Assembly: GCA_910585665.1 (NCBI GenBank)
Contig: CAJUFI010000032.1
Span: 1 to 45,570, forward strand
Reading direction: 5' to 3'
Origin: an uncultured Acetatifactor sp.
Lineage (GTDB): Bacteria; Bacillota; Clostridia; Lachnospirales; Lachnospiraceae
DNA: 45,570 nt
Shown: positions 39,511-45,570 of the stretch, in pieces
Position numbering within the stretch: the stretch's first letter is position 1
How the letters are laid out: each line of letters starts with the position of its first letter
Notes under the pieces: generated by a model
The model's input: the letters and a program-made list of their open reading frames with translations, nothing else
What the model was told of the DNA's origin: nothing
Databases searched by the model: none
Made by a program: the position numbers and the translations under genes

Positions 39511-40046
39511 TGTATTTTATTTTTCGCCATACTTTTCTGTCTTGCACTTTTCGATATGGCTTGGTTTATCAAACTACATGTTTATCGGATAATTGCCAAA
39601 TCCCATACAGCACGAAACTCCATTTAATGAGTATCTTTGCATTTCAATTGTCGCTATGATAATGCACAAACAGGCAAAAAATACAGAAGTGCAGGCTCAT
39701 CCACATTTTTCTTGACTTTTCCGGAGATAGTATGGTATCCTGTTCTCAGACTGGAAAGAGGGAGGATGGTATCCAAATGTTGATATCAGGTTTCGAACCC
39801 GTAAGCTCCGTGCGGTAAAAGCAGGCGAACTTCGTGCGGAGCGTAGAGGACCGGTATGGTTCTTGTTTTTCGTCGTTGTAAAAGGTATGGTGTAACGGGG
39901 AACCGGTATGCCTTTGGTTTTTGTTGCCTTTTTCATCATAGAATGCGTTCAGGTCACGGATGGCTTCGTCTGTGGCTTTTTTCGTGCAAAAAACGGTTCA
40001 AGACACTGATGCTCAATGAATGAACGAATTCGGAAAGGATACCTAC
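39511..40046. other. Gene-free stretch upstream of half-transporter 5
   Basis: 536 nt with no convincing gene. It holds a possible sigma-A promoter (TTGACT at 39712, 18-bp spacer, TATCCT at 39736) and, 36 nt further on, a 13-codon ORF (39777-39818, MLISGFEPVSSVR) after GGGAGG at an over-long 11-nt spacing. The remainder looks like decayed coding sequence but I cannot identify it. Confidence 0.45.
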
Positions 40047-41726
40047 ATGAACTCTGTAAATAGAAAAAAGAATACTGCCACCATATCTGCAACATCCAGG
40101 CAAAACGCCCGCAGCGCTTCCGGGGAGTTCGCCCCCATCCTGCGCCGGGTGTGCATCGCCGCCTGGATCCTGAAACTGATACCCATCCCCATAGGCCTGT
40201 GGAACGCCAGGCTTCTGTCCCGCACTGTGACAGGGGCCGTTTCGGGCGACAGCGAAAGCGTGCTCAGGACCGGCGCGGTCCTGCTCCTGCTGCTGGCCCT
40301 CACCAAGGCCTTTGATTTCGCCACCTGCCTGCGGTACCGCAAGGCCGCCTCTCAGGCGCTGCACCGATGCAGGCTGTTGCTGTACCGCCGCTTTCTCTCC
40401 TGTCCGCTTTCTGCCCTTTACGGCATGGAGCATGGACAGGCCGTGGAGCTGCTGAACGATGACTTCGACACGGTGACAGGGAAGACCCTGCGCCTGTACC
40501 CCGGCTTTTTCACCGGTCTTGCCACCTTTGTCGCCTACTTCGCCTTCCTTCTGGCCCGGAACCTGCAGACGGCGCTGGCGCTGTTTGCCATATCCCTTCT
40601 GCAGGCTCTCCCGCCGATTCTCGCAAAGGGCTTTGCCCAACAGAACTACAGCGATACCAGGGACATCGAAGCGGACATCACGGACCTTACCCTGGAGCTC
40701 TATCACGGCTTCGACACCATCAAGATGTTCGGCCTAAAGCAATGGTGCCTTGACCGGCTGGCCGGCCTGCACAGGGATTACCTGAAAATCGGAAATCGCT
40801 CGGAGGCGACGGCGACCGCTGAAGGCATGCTGAACCAGCTGATCGGAAACATCCTGACCTACGGTACTTACGGCCTCATGGGATGGTTCATCCTGCAGGG
40901 GTACGCCGAACTGGACGCGGGCGTGGAGGCCATCGCGCTCTCCGGCGGGCTTTATGCTGCCGCCAAGTCCATATTTGAGACCATCCCCTCCTTTGCCGTG
41001 GCGCGAACCGCGGACAGGCGGATGGCGGCGCTGTATCAGGAGACATGCGGCGCTGTTGCTCCGGGAGACAGCGGACAGTCCCAAGCCCGGGAGACCGGCA
41101 TCCGCCTGGACGACGTATCCTACAGCTTCGGCGACAGGCAGATTCTGTCCCGCGTCCGACTTTCCATTCCTGTCGGCCAGATATCCGTCATCCGCGGCGC
41201 CAATGGCATGGGAAAGTCAACGCTGCTGAAGCTGATCCTGGGCATGCTCATACCTGACACGGGTGTCATAACTATCCATGGGACGCCGTCTCCGGCGCTT
41301 CCCAGGGACAGCTTTCCGGGGCGCTTCTTCTTCCTGCCACAGGAGGACGCGGCTTTCCATATCTCTGCGGAGGAGCTGTATGCCATGGTCCCGGGCGTGG
41401 AACCGGAAGCTGCCCTGGCCTTTGCCGCGCTTTTTTCCCTGCCGGAGGAAAGCCTTGCGCAGCCAATCGACACCCTGTCCGGCGGCCAGCGCAAGAAAGT
41501 GTTCCTGGCTCTGGCCTTCGCGGCGCGTCCGGAATGGATGCTGCTGGACGAGCCCGGCAATTCCCTGGATGCCGAGAGCAGGGACATACTGGCGAAGCTT
41601 CTGCGGGAGCGGTCCGGCGGGACCGTCATCGTCACCCACGACGCCGCATTTGACGGCATAGCGGATGCTTTCTATACCTTCGGGAACGCATCAGGACAAT
41701 GTATGCTGACAGTTCAAAACATTTGA
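40047..41726 (+). CDS. ABC half-transporter 5 (permease-ATPase fusion)
   Basis: 559 residues from the MNSVNRKKN start (AAAGGA 7 nt upstream; the ATG 27 nt earlier lacks a ribosome-binding site). Membrane domain about 35-320; Walker A GANGMGKST (about 384-392), signature TLSGGQRKKVFLALA (about 476), Walker B WMLLDEPGNSLD (about 496-507), H-loop VTHD. The DEPGN(S/H)LD form of Walker B/D-loop is shared only with half-transporter 6, marking a third paralogous pair. A full 106-bp repeat begins 5 nt after the stop codon. Confidence 0.92.
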   Translation: MNSVNRKKNTATISATSRQNARSASGEFAPILRRVCIAAWILKLIPIPIGLWNARLLSRTVTGAVSGDSESVLRTGAVLLLLLALTKAFDFATCLRYRKAASQALHRCRLLLYRRFLSCPLSALYGMEHGQAVELLNDDFDTVTGKTLRLYPGFFTGLATFVAYFAFLLARNLQTALALFAISLLQALPPILAKGFAQQNYSDTRDIEADITDLTLELYHGFDTIKMFGLKQWCLDRLAGLHRDYLKIGNRSEATATAEGMLNQLIGNILTYGTYGLMGWFILQGYAELDAGVEAIALSGGLYAAAKSIFETIPSFAVARTADRRMAALYQETCGAVAPGDSGQSQARETGIRLDDVSYSFGDRQILSRVRLSIPVGQISVIRGANGMGKSTLLKLILGMLIPDTGVITIHGTPSPALPRDSFPGRFFFLPQEDAAFHISAEELYAMVPGVEPEAALAFAALFSLPEESLAQPIDTLSGGQRKKVFLALAFAARPEWMLLDEPGNSLDAESRDILAKLLRERSGGTVIVTHDAAFDGIADAFYTFGNASGQCMLTVQNI

Positions 41727-41731
41727 TAGTC

Positions 41732-41836
41732 TAAGGAATGGTCTACAAATAACTGATACAAGTTCATGGCAGCTTATGTTGGATTTCCGGGCTTTTTCCT
41801 GAACAAGTTGTATCAGTTTTTTCCGACAGTTCCTAA
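41732..41836 (+). repeat. Full copy 3 of the 106-bp palindromic repeat
   Basis: Ends TAAGGAATGGTC and GACAGTTCCTAA; inner stem CTGATACAA/TTGTATCAG, a third compensated variant of the stem. It starts 5 nt after the half-transporter 5 stop codon and ends 160 nt before half-transporter 6. Confidence 0.85.
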
Positions 41837-41917
41837 TTAACGGGCGAACGGTTCCGGCTTGTCCGGGTCAGGAATTCATACTGCGCGCCAATGAAATATG
41901 CAGCGAACTACAACGAA

Positions 41918-41971
41918 AGACCGCCAACCATATATGCCCGCCTTAGACAGATTGGTAAATTCTGGCGGTCT
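41918..41971 (+). repeat. 54-nt covarying-stem element, copy B
   Basis: Arms AGACCGCCA and TGGCGGTCT form a perfect 9-bp stem. Shares CCATATA and GGTAAATTCTGGCG with copy A at 21167, same length and plus-strand orientation, but here it lies 25 nt upstream of a plus-strand gene, close to its ribosome-binding site. Confidence 0.75.
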
Positions 41972-41996
41972 TGAGCATAAGAAAGGAAACTACAGA

Positions 41997-43637
41997 ATGA
42001 TGAAGACAAAACCGAATAAGACAAAACAGAAAATATACGGCGACGCGTTCCAATCCATGCGTCTCCCCATCCTGCTCCACACAGCCACATTCTGCGCGGA
42101 AGGCCTGCTGACCGTGTTCACTGCCACTATCCTCGGGCAGTTCGCAGACTCCGTCTTCCGTCTGGATTTCACCTTGAGCGCCCGGAGCGCTGCCGCCCTG
42201 GGACTGGCGCTGTTGGCCATGGTGGCGCTTCTGCCGGCCACCGCGCTGCTCGCGAACATGTCCATGTTGAAGCACGCCCTGGAGCATGACCGCATGGTCC
42301 TGGGACGATTCCTGGACAAACGGTATGATTCCGTCCTCCGGTACGAGGCGGGCGATATCCAGAACCGCCTGGACTGGGACCCCACCATGCTCCGCTGCTA
42401 TCTGGTGGATTATTTCGAAAAAGGGCTTATGGCGCCGGTGACCCTGGCCTTTCTGCTCTTCCACGCCCTGCGCCTGAGCCCGGTTTATACGCTGATCGTC
42501 TTCACGCTCTCCCTGCTGAAGCTGGGCGTCCCTCTCGCGGTGAGAAAAACTGAGGGCAGATATGAGAACGAAAGCCGGGCATACGCCTCGCAGCGCCGCT
42601 CCCTGGAGACGGAAATCACCCAGCGCCCCTGCATGGTAGCGCTTTACGGCATGGGGGACGCCTTCTGCGCATGGGCGGAACGTCTCTACCAGGGCTTCTT
42701 CCGCCAGACGGAAAGCAGAAGCATCCGCCTGTCCTGTGCCGCGGACGCAGTCTCTTCCTTTACCGGAACCTTCTGCACGCTGGCAATCCTGCTGTCCGGC
42801 GCCCTTTTGGCGGCAGAGGGCCAGATTGCGCCGGGCACGGTGGCAGCCATGTACGGCTACTCGGCGGTCTTCCATACGCTGCTGGAAAATGTGGGGACCC
42901 TGATCCGGAACGCGCCTACCTTGAAAAATACGGCGGAGCGGATGGTGATGTTCTATGAGGATGCCGAGGACGGACGGCATGACGGCAATTCCCATTTACA
43001 TACACTTTCTAACGAAATAACGAAAATAACGAGTATATGCGGTAGGGACCTCTCCTACTCCTATGGCGACCAGCAAGCGCTGTCCCCCATATCCTTTTCC
43101 ATCCGCCAGGGGCAGAAGACCGCTCTCTGCGGATCCAACGGAAGCGGCAAGTCCACGCTCATGAAGACCATGCTGGGCCTGCTCACCGGTTACGGCGGAA
43201 GCCTGCGCGTGGACGGCAGGGAGCTGTCCGAATGGAACCTGGCCGCCTACCGCAGCCACATTGCCTATGCCCCTCAGGACCCCTTCCTTTTTGAGGGAAC
43301 CGTCCTGGAAAACATCCGCATCGGCAACCCTGCTATGCCTGAAGCCGCGCTGACGGCCCTTCTGGACAAAATGGGCGTTGGCGGCCTGGCCGACCACCGG
43401 GTGGAACCGGGCGGCAGCGGGCTGTCCGGCGGGGAAAAGCAGAAAATATCCATCGCCAGAGCCTGCGTCCGGGACACGGATTTCCTATTCCTGGACGAAC
43501 CGGGGAACCATCTGGACAAGGCCACCCTGGACTGGCTCTGCGCCTTCCTCCGTGAGAGCGGCAAGACTGTCGTGTTCATCTCCCATGACGACCGGCTGAC
43601 GGCATGCGCAGACAATGTCGTCATGTTACAGGGCTGA
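41997..43637 (+). CDS. ABC half-transporter 6 (permease-ATPase fusion)
   Basis: 546 residues from the MMKTKPNKT start (AAAGGAAAC upstream). Membrane domain about 20-310; Walker A GSNGSGKST (about 379-387), signature GLSGGEKQKISIARA (about 475), Walker B FLFLDEPGNHLD (about 496-507), H-loop ISHD. Pairs with half-transporter 5 by position and by the shared DEPGN motif. Last of six consecutive exporter genes; a gene-free 179-nt spacer and a palindromic repeat separate it from the convergent gene. Confidence 0.92.
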   Translation: MMKTKPNKTKQKIYGDAFQSMRLPILLHTATFCAEGLLTVFTATILGQFADSVFRLDFTLSARSAAALGLALLAMVALLPATALLANMSMLKHALEHDRMVLGRFLDKRYDSVLRYEAGDIQNRLDWDPTMLRCYLVDYFEKGLMAPVTLAFLLFHALRLSPVYTLIVFTLSLLKLGVPLAVRKTEGRYENESRAYASQRRSLETEITQRPCMVALYGMGDAFCAWAERLYQGFFRQTESRSIRLSCAADAVSSFTGTFCTLAILLSGALLAAEGQIAPGTVAAMYGYSAVFHTLLENVGTLIRNAPTLKNTAERMVMFYEDAEDGRHDGNSHLHTLSNEITKITSICGRDLSYSYGDQQALSPISFSIRQGQKTALCGSNGSGKSTLMKTMLGLLTGYGGSLRVDGRELSEWNLAAYRSHIAYAPQDPFLFEGTVLENIRIGNPAMPEAALTALLDKMGVGGLADHRVEPGGSGLSGGEKQKISIARACVRDTDFLFLDEPGNHLDKATLDWLCAFLRESGKTVVFISHDDRLTACADNVVMLQG

Positions 43638-43816
43638 CGAAAAACGGCTATTCGGCCACCGGGAACTCAAAATCCCAGTGGCCCACAGCCGCTTTCCGCA
43701 GACTTATGAAATCCTCATGCAGAAGCCCCTCCATGCCATCCCAGATTCAGCCATCCCAGACCCGGAAAGCCAGTCATGGCAAAGGCAAACAAAAATAGGA
43801 AATGGCATTGTCACCT

Positions 43817-43922
43817 TTAGGAACTGTCAGAAAATAACTGATGCAACTTGTTTAGGAGAAAGCCCGGAAATACAAGGAAAACGGCTATAAACTCGCAGCA
43901 GTTATTTGTAGACAATTCCTTA
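43817..43922 (-). repeat. Full copy 4 of the 106-bp palindromic repeat
   Basis: Reverse orientation relative to the other full copies. It ends exactly at the base before the stop codon (43923-43925) of the minus-strand gene. Inner stem has CTGCTGCGA on one side and TTGCATCAG on the other, an uncompensated mix of the variants in copies 1 and 2. Confidence 0.85.
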
Positions 43923-45570
43923 TTACCGCAGGCTTTTCAAAACCAGCTCCGCAAGCCTGTAGTTCTCTTCCTCCCGGACAAGCGCCGCTTCCAGCAGGCC
44001 GATCTGCTCTTTGCGCAGCGCAGGCGTGGACACACCGGCGGCCTTTACGATATTGTACGTAATTTCGCACCCGGAAGCATGGCCTGCCTTGTGCTGGAAC
44101 GCGGACAGTTCGTCGGCGATTGTCTGGAAGTTCTCCGACATCTTCGCCAGGCACTCCCGTCCTGTCTCCGGAATGACGGAAAGGTTCTCCCGCAGCCAGG
44201 CTGCTGCCGCATACCGGGCGTCTATGAGGGTGCCCAGCATATCGTCGTTTACGGTCAGCCGTCTCATGACATTCTCCCTGTCGTCTGCCAGCCGGAAATC
44301 CTCCTCCCTGGAAAGTCCCGCAATCCATGCCCTGTAGGCATCCTTTCCCTGATGGTAGCCGCGGCATGCTTCCGCCCCAAAAGAAGCGATCAGCGTGTCC
44401 AGGGAAGCCTTCAGAATATCCGCCTGCTGCTTCCGCTCTCCTTTTTCTCCGAAGTGCAGGATGAGGAACGGCCAGTGATCGCTGAAAAGATACCCCTTAT
44501 TCTCCTCGAAGACCATCCTCCGGTCTGCCTGCAGCTGGCTCTCCATATGATTCTGGACATTCATCTGCGCCTTTCCGTCCGCTGCCAGCTGTCCTTTTGC
44601 CTGCTCCCGGCTCTCGGTCTGACCCTGACTATCCTCCAGGGCATCGAAAATCTCCTGGTCGAAATAAGTGCGGCATAGAAAACGGTTGCCCTCGTCCACA
44701 TATCCTGTGATGATTCCCCATTCCGCGGCCACCCGCAGATTGATTGCCAGCACCGGTTTCCCCTGGCGGATGTCCTCCATGATGGCCTGGCGCTCCGCTT
44801 TCCTCTCCGGTTTTTCCAGCCTTGCCACCATGCGGAAATCATAGCCGATGGCGCTGTAAAGCGGCGTGACATAGTCAAAGGCCACAAGGGCGTCCGTGCA
44901 GCTGTAGTCCCAGACATCGGTGAAGCAGATGCGATAACAGGCGCCGCTCATTCCCATGACCTGCTCATAGGTGTAAGGCTCCCCCATGTAGGCAAGGGAT
45001 GCCTGGAGCGCGCCCGCCCAGGGGCATTCCATCCCTTCTTTCCCGTTCTCCCAGGACAGACGCTTTATCTGTTCCAGGATGCATTTGGAACGATCCTGGA
45101 GCAACAGCCGGGTGCCATGGTCCCCGTAATAAATGGTATCATTTTCCGGGCAGCTGATGACATGGATTCCCTCCGCGTTCAGGTAGACCAGCGTCAGGTA
45201 TTCCGTGTCGTCGCTTGCGGTGCTGCTTGGAAAAGTCTCATGGTTCACCGGTATCCTGTCCCATTTGAAATATTCATAATGCTCCATTTTCTGCATGGCA
45301 GAGGAATATTCCTTCTCGTTCCCGTAGTAGGCGCCCACAATCCGAAGCGCCCTGTCCGGCGCAAATCCTGTGCTCTTCCTGTCCAGGACCAGATTCTCGT
45401 TGTGCAGGGCATAGGCGAAGCCCACGCCCTCCGGCGTCTGGAACTTCACCGTCAGGAGCTTCAGGCGGTCGCTTTCCATGGAAACGCCGATGAATGTGGC
45501 ATTCACATAGATGTCCAGCCCATTGTCGCGCACCAGATTGTCCAGGCAGCGGGTCACGGGCACCTGGGTC
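43923..45570 (-). CDS. Unrecognised protein with BtrH/C39-like segment, 5' end outside the window
   Basis: At least 548 codons; the frame stays open to the window edge, so the true start is probably beyond it. The segment ECPWAGALQASLAYMGEPYTYEQVMGMSGACYRICF resembles the N-terminal domain of butirosin BtrH-like and other papain-fold (C39-like) proteins, with a candidate Cys in ECPW, and is followed by GKPVLAINLRVAAEWGIITGYV. A Gln-rich linker (GQTESREQAKGQLAADGKAQ) and a helical C-terminus (about the last 180 residues) follow. The upstream 170 residues are beta-rich and unidentified. No membrane segments. Possible roles include a small-molecule acyl/amide transferase-like or regulatory protein; none is supported firmly. 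Convergent with half-transporter 6. Confidence 0.7.
   Translation of the reverse strand, partial: TQVPVTRCLDNLVRDNGLDIYVNATFIGVSMESDRLKLLTVKFQTPEGVGFAYALHNENLVLDRKSTGFAPDRALRIVGAYYGNEKEYSSAMQKMEHYEYFKWDRIPVNHETFPSSTASDDTEYLTLVYLNAEGIHVISCPENDTIYYGDHGTRLLLQDRSKCILEQIKRLSWENGKEGMECPWAGALQASLAYMGEPYTYEQVMGMSGACYRICFTDVWDYSCTDALVAFDYVTPLYSAIGYDFRMVARLEKPERKAERQAIMEDIRQGKPVLAINLRVAAEWGIITGYVDEGNRFLCRTYFDQEIFDALEDSQGQTESREQAKGQLAADGKAQMNVQNHMESQLQADRRMVFEENKGYLFSDHWPFLILHFGEKGERKQQADILKASLDTLIASFGAEACRGYHQGKDAYRAWIAGLSREEDFRLADDRENVMRRLTVNDDMLGTLIDARYAAAAWLRENLSVIPETGRECLAKMSENFQTIADELSAFQHKAGHASGCEITYNIVKAAGVSTPALRKEQIGLLEAALVREEENYRLAELVLKSLR

Noticed and set aside
39788..39800. GGTTTCGAACCCG, a tRNA T-arm-like string
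   Set aside because: No acceptor stem, D-arm or anticodon arm can be drawn around it.
39777..39818. 13-codon ORF MLISGFEPVSSVR after a promoter-like sequence
   Set aside because: Ribosome-binding site spacing is too long (11 nt) and nothing resembles known pheromone or leader peptides; noted only as part of the gene-free region.
39697..39939. 80-codon minus-strand frame in the gap beside spoIIID
   Set aside because: No ribosome-binding site and low-complexity basic sequence; more likely decayed DNA.

Overview
The window looks like a chromosomal segment of a GC-moderate, spore-forming Lachnospiraceae-type Firmicute (Clostridia cluster XIVa). The support is a clear SpoIIID orthologue with a sigma-E type promoter, strong AGGAGG ribosome-binding sites, LacI-controlled cytoplasmic glycosidases (GH127, GH95), Bce-type and lantibiotic-immunity-type ABC/two-component modules, an Agr-like LytTR regulator and an AAA-ATPase/PD-(D/E)XK protein of the kind abundant in gut clostridia. 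No rRNA, tRNA, CRISPR array, integrase or transposase was seen.

Layout. 0.07-8.6 kb: a LacI regulator followed on the minus strand by a large DUF5695-like protein and an Xaa-Pro aminopeptidase-like protein, divergent from a LamG/Ig-like/GH127 arabinofuranosidase-type protein. Two LacI-type operators lie in the shared intergenic region. 8.9-12.2 kb: a bacteriohemerythrin/receiver fusion, an XRE-TPR regulator, a small lipoprotein and an overlapping 45-residue basic membrane peptide. 12.4-15.3 kb: a BceAB-type ABC transporter. 15.7-18.3 kb: a GH95 fucosidase-type enzyme. 18.5-23.3 kb: an AT-richer island with a three-gene ABC-2 exporter and its OmpR/histidine kinase pair. 23.4-25.1 kb: AAA-ATPase with a nuclease-like C-terminus. 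25.1-27.0 kb: a BceRS-type two-component system. 27.6-29.4 kb: a LytTR response regulator carrying two in-frame tandem repeats, and a membrane-less GHKL kinase-like protein.

29.7-43.6 kb: a MerR/methyltransferase fusion under a 19-bp-spacer MerR-type promoter, followed by six full-length membrane-plus-ATPase ABC half-transporters arranged as three consecutive pairs. spoIIID is embedded on the opposite strand between the second and third pair. No substrate biosynthesis gene is visible, so the exported compound is unknown. The right edge cuts a large protein of unknown function.

The most unusual layer is non-coding and repetitive. (i) A family of about 106-bp imperfect palindromes (four full copies, two partial) has compensatory stem changes and usually abuts stop codons. 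(ii) Two 54-nt elements align without gaps, with a covarying terminal stem. (iii) Tandem repeats of about 62 bp and 148 bp lie between exporter genes, and 45-bp and 18-bp repeats lie inside the LytTR DNA-binding domain. (iv) Several strong hairpins occur at gene ends. All functional statements rest on reading motifs by eye; no database search was run.
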